Under the pieces are notes generated by a model. That model was not told where the DNA came from. It made no database searches and was given only the letters and a program-made list of their open reading frames with translations. A DNA stretch of 64,000 nt, from positions 77,141,414 through 77,205,413 of the forward strand of contig NC_135715.1 in assembly GCF_964656455.1 (NCBI RefSeq). The letters are read 5' to 3'. The translations under genes and the position numbers were made by a program. The stretch is from Halichoerus grypus. Its lineage: Eukaryota; Chordata; Mammalia; Carnivora; Phocidae. This document shows positions 12,235-22,248 of this stretch, piece after piece. Within the stretch, counting starts at the first letter, position 1; every line of letters starts with the position of its first letter.

Positions 12235-12426
12235 GGGGCCCCTGGGTAGCTCAGTGGGTTAAGTGTCTGCCTTCCACTCAGGTCATGATCCCTGGGTCTA
12301 GATCTAGTCCCGCATTGGGCTCCTTGCTCAATGGGGAATCTGCTTCTCCCTCTACCCCTCCTGCCCGCTTGTGCTCTCTCTCTCTCACCCTCTCTCTCTC
12401 TCTCTCAAATAAATAAAATCTTTTTC
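12235..12426 (+). mobile_element. Can-SINE
   Basis: GGGGCCCCTGGGTAGCTCAG head, CGCATTGGGCTCCTTGCTCA middle, long TC microsatellite, AAATAAAATCTTTTTC tail. Target duplication AAAAAGCTATT at 12224-12234 against AAAAAGTTATT at 12427-12437. Confidence 0.94.
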
Positions 12427-12437
12427 AAAAAGTTATT

Positions 12438-13390
12438 AAAAGCATTTCTCCCAAGTTGGAAGCCATAAACACAATTCCAATAACTGAGCTTGATTCATAG
12501 AAACATCATTCTTCCCTCAATGGTGAGCACAGAGAATTGCTTTCAAAGCACCAGAGCTTCATGGAATATGGTCTCTCATGTCAAAAGATCCAGGAATTTG
12601 ATGTTGTGCACAACACGGTTGGACACTGCAACTAGTTTGGTAATTAACATTTCTTCCTTGATTTCTCTAGTGGATTTCAGCAAAGAAGATCAAATACCCT
12701 TACATACACATCAGAGATGCATTGAACAGCTAGCTTTTGATGAATAGATGAGATTCATAGCATTTTTTTTTCCTAGGGGGGCTTGAAGTGTACATATGGC
12801 CATACTCAAGCCTTTTGTCTATAAGTCACCATGGATGTGCAGAGAGTAAGTTGGGTAGTTAAGCCTACTTGTTAACTGAATTCACTAAACATCTTACCAC
12901 CAACTAAATTTTTTAGGGTTAAAACCAGGTGCACTCTAAGTAAATATATTTAAATGGAAAGTCATCATTGATTAAGGAAAATCTGATAACCACTAGCATT
13001 TAAATGTTATATTCAGAAAAATCATCCAGTTTTTTTATCCCCTTTGTTTTTCTTTCTCTCAGCTTCAGAAAGCATCTTGTGGCCAACATAGACAAAGGCT
13101 ATGGCAGCCCAACCCTCTGATTTCCCACAGTCAAAAATGGATTAAGACCGTACTAAGAACACATTTTCCTCTGAAAAACAAACAAAAACAAAACAAAACA
13201 AAAACACACACAAACTTATTTTGTTCCCAAAGTAATAGTAACAAAAATAGATGCAAAAATTATGTGTAAAAATAATGGCTAACTAAATTCACACAGAACT
13301 TAACCACATTCAGGATGATAGTTTCCAAAAAATGCATGATCCATGAGATGTCAGGATAAAATAACTCATAATTATAATAAATATCATTTA
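12438..13390. other. Unclassified non-coding DNA with a short (CAAAA)n patch
   Basis: Apart from an AAACAAACAAAAACAAAACA-type simple repeat at about 13175-13214, I recognise nothing. An 85-codon frame at 12490-12747 shows no family motif and no splice or promoter context. Confidence 0.4.
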
Positions 13391-13508
13391 TTTAAATTTT
13401 TTGGAGTAGAAATTCACATAACATAAAATTTAACCATCTTAAAGTGAAAAATTCAGTGACATTTGGTGCATTCACAGTGTTGCTCAACTACCACTCCTAT
13501 CTGGTTTT
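13391..13508 (-). mobile_element. Old L1 3' UTR, minus strand (left part)
   Basis: TTTTTTGGAGTAGAAATTCA, then ACATAACATAAAATTTAACC and ATTCACAGTGTTGCTCAACT are the antisense of an old L1 3' UTR. The sequence resumes at 20611 beyond the young L1, so this is the left half of the element that was interrupted. Confidence 0.75.
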
Positions 13509-13524
13509 AAAGAATTTTCATTGC
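13509..13524. repeat. Target-site duplication, left copy (plus-strand L1)
   Basis: AAAGAATTTTCATTGC, identical to 20595-20610. Length and A-rich start fit L1 endonuclease cleavage. Confidence 0.95.
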
Positions 13525-15359
13525 GATTTACTTGGGGACAGAGCAAGATGGCGGAGGAGTAGGAGACCTGGATTTCATCTGGTCTCAGGAATTCAGCTGG
13601 ATAGGGATCAAACCATTCTGAACACCTACAAACTCAACAGGAGGTCGAAGAAAAGAATAGCAACAATTCTCTGAACAGAAAAGCGACCACTTTCTGGAAG
13701 GTAGGACGTGCGGAGAAGTGAATCCGAGGCGATATTCGGGAGGATAGATGGCGGGGGAGGGGCCTCCGTTGGCCACTTCTGGCAAGTGATAGAGCAGCGG
13801 AGTACAAAATCGGAACTTTTAGAAGTCTGCTCCGCTGAGGGACGTCGCTCCAGTGGCTAAGCGGGGGGTGGAACCCTCGTGGGACAGTGTGGTCTCAGGA
13901 CCCTTGGGGTCACAGAAAGACTGGGGGTGCCCGAGTGCGGCAGAGCTCCCAGGTATCAGAGCAGGGAAGCCGGCTACAGAGACGGAGCCAAGGCGCAGGC
14001 TCTCAGCTCGGGGTTGCCATAAACTGTGATCCGCAGCACAGTCGGGCCACTGCTCCTCCAGCAGGGACCCAAAAAGCGGCAGATATGGGGAGACTCCCCT
14101 TCCTGCCCCAGGAGGAGCAGCGTGGGAGTGCACTGCAGGGATCTGCTAGGTTTGGAGGCTCCACACGGGGTCAGGTGCCAGAGATAGAAATGCTCGGTCA
14201 CAGGCCGAGTGAGCACGGAGTGCGGCCGGAGACCGGGGAGACGGGAGTGACTGACAGCTTTTCTCTGGGGGCTCACTGAGGAGCGGGCCCCGAGTTCTCA
14301 GCTCCTCCGGGGCGGAGATTGGGAGGCCGCCATTTTCACTCTCGTCCTCCAAAGCTGTACAGAAAGCTTGCAGCGAACAAAAGTTCCCAAGAGCAAACCC
14401 AAGGAGATTACTTAGCCCACACCGGGCAAGGGCGGGGCAATTCCACCTCCGGCAAAGACATTTGGGAACCACGGCAACAGGCCCCTCCCCCAGAAGATCA
14501 GCGAGAACAGCCAGCCAAGACCAAGTTTACTGATCAATGAGAACGGCAGAACTCCAGCGCTAGGGGAATACAGCACAGAATTCATTGGCTTTTTTACCAT
14601 GATTCTTTAGTCTTTCAAAGTTAATTTTTTTTAACTGTCTTTTTTTTTTAATTTTTCTTTTTCCCTTTTTCAACCAACATCTTATCAATCCCTTTTTTAA
14701 AAAATATTTTTATTTTTCATTTTTAGAGTCATATTCTATCCCTTCATAGCAGTTACCCGTATTTTTGGCATATATATATAAGTTGTTCTCTCTTTAAAAT
14801 TTTGAGATAGTTTCTTCTAACAGATCAAAATATACCCTAAACTCTAGTGTATGGTTTTGTTCTACTCTCCTGCCTGATCGCATTCTCTCCCTTTCTTTTT
14901 CTTTTTTTTTTTAAATCCTCTTCTTTCTTTTTTCAAACAACTTCTTATCAATTCCTTTTATAAAATTTTTTATACTTTTCATCTTTACAAACATATTCCA
15001 TCCCTTCATCATATCAACCCTTATTTTTGTACATATATGTTTTTCTTTCTTTAAAATTTTGGGAGGCACTTTCTTCTAACAGACCAAAATACACCCAAAA
15101 TCTAGTGTGTAGCACTGATCTATGTACCAGCCTGATCATATTTGATCATATTCTGTTTTTTTTTTGTTTTATCCTGTTTTTGTCTGTTTTCACCTTTATC
15201 TTTTTCTTTTTCTTCCTTTTTCTTTTTCTTTTTTCTCTCTTTCCCTTTCTTTTCTCCCAGCTTCAGGTCTTTTCTGATTTGTTTAGAGTATATTTTCTGG
15301 GGATGTTGTTACCCTGTTAGCATTTTGTTCTCTCATTAATCTATTCTCCTCTGGACAAA
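13525..15359 (+). promoter_or_regulatory. L1 5' UTR / internal promoter with duplicated T-rich part
   Basis: Begins near CAAGATGGCGG (13544-13554), a YY1-type site used in mammalian L1s to place the start of transcription. 13540-14600 is GC- and CpG-rich, the rest (14600-15350) strongly T-rich. The T-rich part contains two diverged copies of a roughly 263-base unit, anchored by CAACATCTTATCAAT at about 14675 and CAACTTCTTATCAAT at about 14937, each reaching a TCTAGTGT box. Open frames of 100-130 codons on both strands in the GC-rich part look like a composition effect. Confidence 0.8.
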
Positions 15360-16251
15360 ATGACAAGACGGAAAAAATCACCTCAACAAAAAGAACACGA
15401 GGTAGTACCGACTGCCAGGGACCTACTCAATACGGACATTAGTACGATGTCAGATCTAGAGTTCAGAATCATCACTTTGAAGATACTAGCTGGGCTTGAA
15501 AAAAGCATGGAAGTTATTAGAGAAACCCTTTCTGGAGAAATAAAAGAACTAAAATCTAAACAAGTCAAAATCAAAAAGGCTATTAATGAGGTGCAATCAA
15601 ATATGGGGGCACTAACTGCTATGATAAATGAGGCAGAAGAGAGAATCAGTGATATAGATGACCAAATGATGGAAAATAAAGAAGCTGAGAAAAAGAGAGA
15701 TAAACAACTACTGGATCACGAGGGCAGAATTCGAGGGATAAACGATACCATAAGACGAAACAACATTAGAATAATTGGGATCCCAGAAGAAGAAGAAAGA
15801 GAGAGGGGGCAGAAGGTGTATTGGAGCAAATTATAGCAGAGAACTTCCCTAATTTGGGGAAGGAAACAGGCATCAAAATCCAGGAAGCACAGAGAACCCC
15901 TCTCAAAATCAATAAAAATAGGTCAACACCCTGACATCTAATAGTAAAACTTACAAGTCTCAGAGACAAAGAGAATATCCTGAAAGCATCTCAGGAGAAG
16001 AGATCTGTAACCTACAATGGTAGAAACATTAGATTGGCAACAGACCTATCCACAGAGACCTGGCAGGCCAGAAAGGACTGGCAGGATATATTCAGAGCAC
16101 TAAATGAGAAAAATATGCAGCCAAGAATACTATATCCAGCTAGGCTGCATTGAAAATAGGAGAGATAAAAAGCTTCCAGGACAAATAAAAACTAAAGGAA
16201 TTTGCAAACACAAAAGCAGCCCTACAAGAAATCTTGAAAGGGGTCCTCTAA
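15360..16251 (+). pseudogene. L1 ORF1 pseudogene (ORF1p, RNA-binding chaperone)
   Basis: ORF1p coats L1 RNA as a trimer. The frame opens at 15360 (MTRRKKSPQQKEHE...) for 158 residues: a basic N-terminus, then a coiled coil around residues 40-100 (heptads such as ISDIDDQMMENKEAEKKRD), then the start of the RRM domain (RRNNIRIIGIPEEEERERG). A frameshift near 15806 ends it. The C-terminal domain continues in another frame (IRLATDLSTETWQARKDWQ, KNMQPRILYPARL), broken by TGA at 15932-15934, TGA at 16151-16153 and TAA at 16186-16188. The 15932 stop sits where CGA (Arg) would be expected, a likely CpG decay. The stop at 16249-16251 matches the normal ORF1 end (QEILKGVL). Confidence 0.92.
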
Positions 16252-16329
16252 GCAAAGAGAGAGCCTAAAAGCAACATAGACCAGAAAGGAACACAGACAA
16301 TATACAGTAACAGTCACCTTACAGGCAAT

Positions 16330-19300
16330 ACTATCTTTCAATAGTTACCCTGAATGTAAATGGGCTAAATGCCCCAATCAAAAGACACAGGCTATCAGAT
16401 TGGATAAAAAAACAAGACCCATCAATATGCTGTCTGCAAGAGACTCATTTTAGACCCAAAGACACCCCACATTGAAAGTGAGGGGGTGGAAAACCATTTA
16501 CCATGCTAATGGACACCAAAAGAAAGCTGGGGTGGCAATCCTTACATCAGACAAATTAGATTTTAAACCAAAGACTGTAATAACAGATGAGGAAGGACAC
16601 TATACCATACTTAAAGGGTCTATCCAACAAGATCTAACAATTGTAAATATCTATGCCCCTTACATGGGAGCAGCCAGTTATATAAGCCAATTAATAACAA
16701 GAGCAAAGAAACACATCGACAACAATACAATAATAGTGGGGGACTTTAACACCCTCCTCACTGAAATGGACAGATCATCTAAGCAAAAGATCAACAAGGA
16801 AATAAAGACTTTAAATGACACACTGGACCAAATGGACTTCACAGACATATTCAGAACATTTCATCCCAAAGCAACGGAATACACATTCTTCTCTAGTGCC
16901 CATGGAACATTCTCCAGAATAGATCACATCCTAGGTCACAAATCAGGTCTCAACCGGTACCAAAAGATTGGGATCATTCCCTGCCTATTCTCAGACCACA
17001 ATGCTTTGAAACTAGAACTCAATCACAAGAGGAAAGTCGGAAAGAACTCAAATACATGGAGGCTAAAAAGCATCCTACTAAAGAATGAATGGGTCAACCA
17101 GGAAATTAAAGAAGAATTAAAAAAATTCATGGAAACCAATGAAAATGAAAACACAACTATTCAAAATCTTTGGGATGCAGCAAAGGCAGTCCTAAGAGGA
17201 AAGTGTATAGCAATACAAGCCTTTCTCAAGAAACAAGAAAGGTCTCAAGTACACAACCTAACCCTACACCTAAAGGAGCTGGAGAAAGAACAGCAAATAA
17301 AGCCTAAACCCAGCAGGAGAAGAGAAATAATAAAGATCAGAGCAGAAATCAATGAAATAGAAACTAAAAGAACAGTAGAACAGATCAACGAAACTAGGAG
17401 CTGATTCTTTGAAAGAATTAACAAGATTGATAAACCCTTGGCCAGACTTATCAAAAAGAAAAGAGAAATGACCCAAAACAACAAAATCATGAATGAAAGA
17501 GGAGAGATCACAACCAACACCAAAGAAATACAAACAATTATAAGAACATATTATGAGCAACTCTATGCCAGCAAATTAGATAACCTGGAAGAAATGGATG
17601 CATTCCTAGAGATGTATCAACTACCAAAACTCAACCAGGAAGAAATAGAAAACCTGAACAGACCTATAACCACTAAGGAAATTGAAGCAGTCATCAAAAA
17701 TCTCCCAACAAACAAAAGCCCAGGGCCAGATGGCTTCCCAGGGGAATTCTACCAAACATTTAAAGAAGAATTAATACCCATTCTTCTGAAACTGTTCCAA
17801 AAAATAGAAATGGAAGGAAAACTTCCAAACTCGTTTTATGAGGCCACCATTACCTTGATCCCAAAACCAGACAAAGACCCCATCAAAAAGGAGAATTACA
17901 GACCAATATCCCTGATGAACATGGATGCAAAAATTCTCACCAAAATACTAGCCAATAGGATCCAACAGTACATTAAAAGGATTATTCACCATGACCAAGT
18001 GGGATTTATCCCTGGGCTGCAAGGTTGGTTCAACATCTGCAAATCAATCAACGTGATACAATACATTAACAAAAGAAAGATCAAGAATCATATGATCCTC
18101 TCAATAGATGCAGAAAAAGCATTTGACAAAGTACAGCATCCTTTCTTGATCAAAACTCTTCAGAGTATAGGGATAGAGGGTACATACCTCAATATCATAA
18201 AAGCCATCTATGAAAAACCTACAGCGAATATCATTCTCAATGGGGGAAAACCTGAGAGCTTTCCCCCTAAGGTCAGGAACGTGGCAGGGATGTCCACTAT
18301 CACCACTGCTATTCAACATAGTATTAGAAGTCCTAGCCACAGCAATCAGACAACAAAAAGAAATCAAAGGCATCCAAACTGGCAAAGATGAAGTCAAACT
18401 CTCACTCTGCACATGATATGATACTTTATGTGGAAAACCCAAAAGACTCCACCCCAAAACTGCTAGAACTCATACAGGAATTCAGTCAAGTGGCAGGATA
18501 TAAAATCAATGCACAGAAATCAGTGGCAGTCCTATACACCAACAACAAGACAGAAGAAAGAGAAATTAAGGAGTCGATCCCATTTACAATTGCACCCAAA
18601 ATCATAAGATACCTAGGAATAAATCTAACCAAAGAGGCAAAGGATCTGTACTCAAAAAACTATAAAATCCTCATGAAAGAAATTGAGCAAGACACAAAGA
18701 AATGGAAAAACGTTCCATGCTCATGGATTGGAAGAACAAATATTGTGAAGATGTCAATCCTACCTAGAGCAATCTACACATTCAATGCAATCCCCATCAA
18801 AATACCATCCACTTTTTTCAAAGAAATGGAACAAATAATCCTAAAATTTGTATGGAACCAGAAAAGACCCCGAATAGCCAGAGGAATGTTGATAAAGAAA
18901 AGCAAAGCTGGCGGCATCACAATCCCGGACTTGCAGCTCCATTACAAAGCTGTCATCATCAAGACCGTATGGTACTGGCACAAAAACAGACACATAGATC
19001 AATGGAACAGAATAGAGAGCCCAGAAATGGACCCTCAATTCTATGGTCAACTCATCTTTGACAAAGCAGGAAAGAATGTCCAATGGAAAAAAGACAGTCT
19101 CTTCAACAAATGGTGTTGGGAAAACTGGACAGCCACATGCAGAAGAAGGGAACTGGACCATTTCCTTACACCACACACAAAAACAGACTCAAAATGGTTG
19201 AAAGACCTCAATGTGAGACAGGAGTCCATCAAAATCCTAAAGGAGAACACAGGCAGCAACCTCTTCGACCTCAGTCGCAGCAACTTCTTCCTAGAAACAT

Positions 19301-20126
19301 CGCCAAAGGCAAGGGAAGCAAGGGCAAAAATGAACTATTGGGACTTCATCAAGATAAAAAGCTCTTGCACAGCAAAAGAAACAATCAACAAAACCAAAAG
19401 ACAACCGACGGAATGGGAGAAGATATTTGCAAATGACATATCAGATAAAGGGCTAGTATCCAAAATCTATAAAGAACTTATGAAACTGAACATTCAAAGA
19501 ACAAATAATCCAATCAAGAAATGGGCAGAAGACATGAACAGACATTTTTCCAAAGAAGACATCCAAATGGCCAACAGACACATGAAAAAGTGTTCAACAT
19601 CGCTCGGCATCAGGGAAATCCAAATCAAAACCTCAATGAGATACCACCTCACACCAGTCAGAATGGCTAAAATTAACAAGTCAGGAAAGGAGAGATGTTG
19701 GCGGGGATGCAGAGAAAGGGGAACCCTCCTACACTGTTGGTGGGAATGCAAGCTGGTGCAGCCACTCTGGAAAACAGTATAGAGGTTCCTCAAAAAGTTG
19801 AAAATAGAGCTACCCTACAACCCAGCAATTGCACTACTGGGTATTTACCCCAAAGATACAAATGTAGGGATCCGAAGGGGTATGTGCACCCCGATGTTTA
19901 TAGCAGCAATGTCCACAATAGCCAAACTATGGAAAGAGCCAAGATGTCCATCGACAGATGAATGGATAAAGAAGATGTGGTATAATATACAATGGAATAT
20001 TATGCAGCCATCAAAAGGAATGAGATCTTGCCGTTTGCAACGATGTGGATGGAACTGGAGGGTATTATGCTGAGCGAAGTAAGCCAAACAGAGAAAGACA
20101 TGTATCATATGACCTCACTGATATGA
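16330..20126 (+). pseudogene. L1 ORF2 pseudogene (endonuclease / reverse transcriptase)
   Basis: ORF2p nicks target DNA and copies L1 RNA there. Endonuclease landmarks: LQETHF near 16430, VGDFNT near 16735, RIDHILGHKSG, then SDHNALKLEL near 17000. RT landmarks: [21 protein letters not shown], the motif A segment [14 protein letters not shown] near 18100, and [18 protein letters not shown]. The motif C region reads SAHDMILY instead of the family's F-A-D-D core. A Cys/His cluster (CWRGC...LLHCWWEC) is near 19700-19755. Breaks: frameshift near 16470, TGA for Trp at 17402-17404, frameshift near 18240, another near 18400-18416, TAG for Trp at 19780-19782, frameshift near 19985. The longest open part is 18388-19782. 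The start is approximate because the initiator is not clear. Confidence 0.92.
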
Positions 20127-20594
20127 GGAATTCTTAATCTCAGGAAACAAACTGAGGGTTGCTGGAGTGGGGGGTGAGGTGGGAGGAATGGGGTGACTGG
20201 GTGATAGACACTGGGGAGGATATGTGCTCTGGTAAGCGCTATGAATTGTGCAAGACTGTTGAATCTCAGATCTGTACCTCTGAAACAAATAATGCAATAT
20301 ATGTTAAGAAAAAAAAGAAGAAGATAGCAGGAGGGGAAGTATGAAGGGGGGGAAATCGGAGGGGGAGACGAACCATGAGAGACGATGGACTCTGAAAAAC
20401 AAACTGAGGGTTCTAGAGGGGAGGGGTGGGAGGATGGGTTAGGCTGGTGATGGGTATTAAAGCGGGCACGTTCTGCATGGAGCACTGGGTGTTATGCACA
20501 AACAATGAATCATGGAACACTACATCTAAAACTAATGATGTAATGTATGGTGATTAACATAACAATTAAAAAAATTTTTAAAAATTTAAAAAAA
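20127..20594 (+). mobile_element. L1 3' UTR with two tandem terminal modules and A tail
   Basis: Two diverged versions of the carnivore L1 3' module follow ORF2. Each begins AAACAAACTGAGGGTT (20145 and 20397), has a G-rich stretch, then a GGTGAT...AATC segment and an A-rich end (GTTAAGAAAAAAAAG at about 20303; the true A tail at about 20570-20594). The second module has the usual GGAGCACTGGGTGTTATGCA end also seen in the copies at 37858 and 49000. The minus-strand L1 has one module only. Confidence 0.8.
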
Positions 20595-20610
20595 AAAGAA
20601 TTTTCATTGC
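20595..20610. repeat. Target-site duplication, right copy (plus-strand L1)
   Basis: AAAGAATTTTCATTGC, exact match to 13509-13524, following the A tail. Confidence 0.95.
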
Positions 20611-21267
20611 TCTAGAACAAAACCCTGTACCATTAAGAAATTACTTCTTTTTCCCCTTGACTCCTAGATCTTGGTAACTACCAATCTGCTTACTCTCTCT
20701 ATGAATTTACCTATTCTGGGTATTTCATATAAATAGAATCATACAATATATACACTTTTTGTCTACATTCTTTCACTTAGCATAATATTTTTGAACTTCG
20801 TCTACACTGTAGCTTTTATCAATATTTCCTTCCTCTTTAGGGCTGAGTAAATATTCCATTGTATGGATACACTACAATTTGTTTATACACTCACCTACTG
20901 ATGGACATTTGGACTGTTTCCACTTTTTGGCTATTGTGAATAGTGCTGATATGAACATTCATGTACAAGTGTTTGTTTAAGAATGTTTTCAATTCTTTGG
21001 GGTCTATTCCTAGAAGTGGAATTGCTGGGTCATATGGCAATTCTATGTTTAACTTTTTAAGGAACCACCTAATTCTTCTCCACAGTGGCTTAATTATTTT
21101 ATATTCCAACCATCAGTGTACTAGGGATCCATGTTCCCTACATCCTAGCCTACACTTGCTGTTTCCCTTTTTTCCCCTAGCCATCCTCATGGCCATAAAG
21201 TGGTATCTCATTAGGGTTTTCATTTGCATTTCCCAGATTATTAATGATGCTGAGCAGCCTTCCCCTA
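20611..21267 (-). mobile_element. Old L1 3' UTR and ORF2 end, minus strand (right part)
   Basis: Continues the element cut at 13508. Antisense L1 text such as TGGCTATTGTGAATAGTGCT and GAAGTGGAATTGCTGGGTCA is clear, and minus-strand frames give typical ORF2 C-terminal peptides (LPYDPAIPLLGIDPKE, MRYHFMAMRMA). All frames are broken. Confidence 0.85.
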
Positions 21268-21420
21268 ATATCAGGTTTAAGACAAGGATCCCTGTTTTCA
21301 TCATTACTATTCAACATTGCACTAGAAGTTCTAGCCAGATAAATTAGGGAAGAAAAAGAATAATAAAAGGTATCCAAATTGGAAAGGAAGAAGTAAAACT
21401 CTCTTTGTTCATGATGCTAT
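21268..21420 (+). mobile_element. Inverted 5' segment of the old L1 (RT domain, plus strand)
   Basis: AGGTTTAAGACAAGGATCCC, TATTCAACATTGCACTAGAA and GGTATCCAAATTGGAAAGGA are plus-strand L1 RT-domain sequence (between the QGCP and catalytic motifs). They directly abut minus-strand L1 sequence at about 21267. The arrangement matches the 5' inversion produced by twin priming. Confidence 0.7.
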
Positions 21421-21897
21421 TACTGAAATGACTGTGACAAGAATGTCATCAATATCCTTAAAACTGTATCCAGGGGAATTAGAATAATTAACATTCACTT
21501 AAAAAAAATGAACTTAAAAAAAAAATGAACTTAAGCAGACACTGTGAGGGTCCTGTGCACATCCCTTGGCCTGTCAGTATGGCTGTGGATTTTCAACTGT
21601 TTCTGTCTGCATTTTTGTGCCAGGGGACATTCAGTTCCTGAACCATGGAAAGCCACTCTGGTCACGGCAAGGCAGGCAGGAAGCGAAGGGAATGAACACC
21701 CCAGGTGTTAATCAATGAACACCCCAGGTGTTAATCAATTTTCAGAATTTGATGTTTAATTACACTGGCTCTGCTGCATCTTGGGCTGGAAGATTCTGAG
21801 GCATATGTTTTGCAATACATCCCAGAGTTTCTCTGTAGGATTAAGTTCCACTTGCCCACTGTGTTAATAGACTGAATAATGCACACTTTATTGGTTG
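21421..21897. other. Unclassified DNA with local tandem duplications
   Basis: Holds an ACTTAAAAAAAATGA direct repeat near 21497-21530 and a perfect 23-bp tandem duplication at 21691-21736. No gene or known repeat family seen. Confidence 0.5.
21691..21736. repeat. Perfect 23-bp tandem duplication
   Basis: Unit starts AATGAACACCCCAGGTGTTA and ends ATC; 21691-21713 and 21714-21736 are identical. It is non-microsatellite sequence, so it arose as a discrete duplication. Confidence 0.97.
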
Positions 21898-21941
21898 TCT
21901 TCCCTTACCTATGTCACTTCCCTGCTTCTCTTATCATCACC
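21898..21941. repeat. 44-bp inverted repeat, left arm
   Basis: Begins TCTTCCCTTACCTATGTCAC and ends CTTATCATCACC. It is the exact reverse complement of 22205-22248. Arms are separated by 263 bases. Confidence 0.95.
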
Positions 21942-22204
21942 CTGCCCACCCCCTGCCAAACAAACAAACAAACAAACAAACCCTACATGCATTCAAATCC
22001 TTGTCTCAGGATCAAATTCCTGGGGAATCTATTTTAAATCAGACTGAACAACAACAGCAACCAAAACTTTTTATTGAATTATATCTAATACAAGTTTTCA
22101 TCCTAAACATTAGGAATTCAGTAATGAATGAAATACTCCCCTTGCTCTTGAAGTCATGACATATTTTAATATTATTACAGTTGCTAACCTTATCAATATG
22201 ATAA
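21942..22204. other. Spacer of the inverted repeat
   Basis: Contains (CAAA)5-6 at about 21958-21980 and a weak L2-like stretch (22070-22165, TTATTGAATTATATCTAATA). At its right edge ACCTTATC (22187-22194) and GATAAGGT (22200-22207) form an 8-bp hairpin with a 5-base loop overlapping the right arm. Confidence 0.6.
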
Positions 22205-22248
22205 GGTGATGATAAGAGAAGCAGGGAAGTGACATAGGTAAGGGAAGA
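22205..22248. repeat. 44-bp inverted repeat, right arm
   Basis: Begins GGTGATGATAAGAGAAGCAG and ends AGGTAAGGGAAGA. Perfect complement of the left arm, no mismatch. Confidence 0.95.

Larger units (their letters stand above)
13525..20594 (+). mobile_element. Near full-length LINE-1, plus strand
   Basis: About 7.07 kb from the YY1-like start to the A tail: 5' UTR 13525-15359, ORF1 remnant 15360-16251, ORF2 remnant about 16330-20126, 3' UTR 20127-20594. Bounded by a perfect 16-bp target duplication and inserted in an older antisense L1. Nine bases (GATTTACTT) lie between the left duplication and GGGGACAGAG, either extra bases at the 5' junction or part of the promoter. Both frames carry several stops and frameshifts, so it is a dead copy. 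The GC- and CpG-rich first kilobase is still well preserved, suggesting moderate age. Confidence 0.95.

Noticed and set aside
13887..14279. 130-codon frame in the plus-strand L1 5' UTR
   Set aside because: Lies in GC-rich L1 promoter DNA where several overlapping frames are open on both strands; no family motif.
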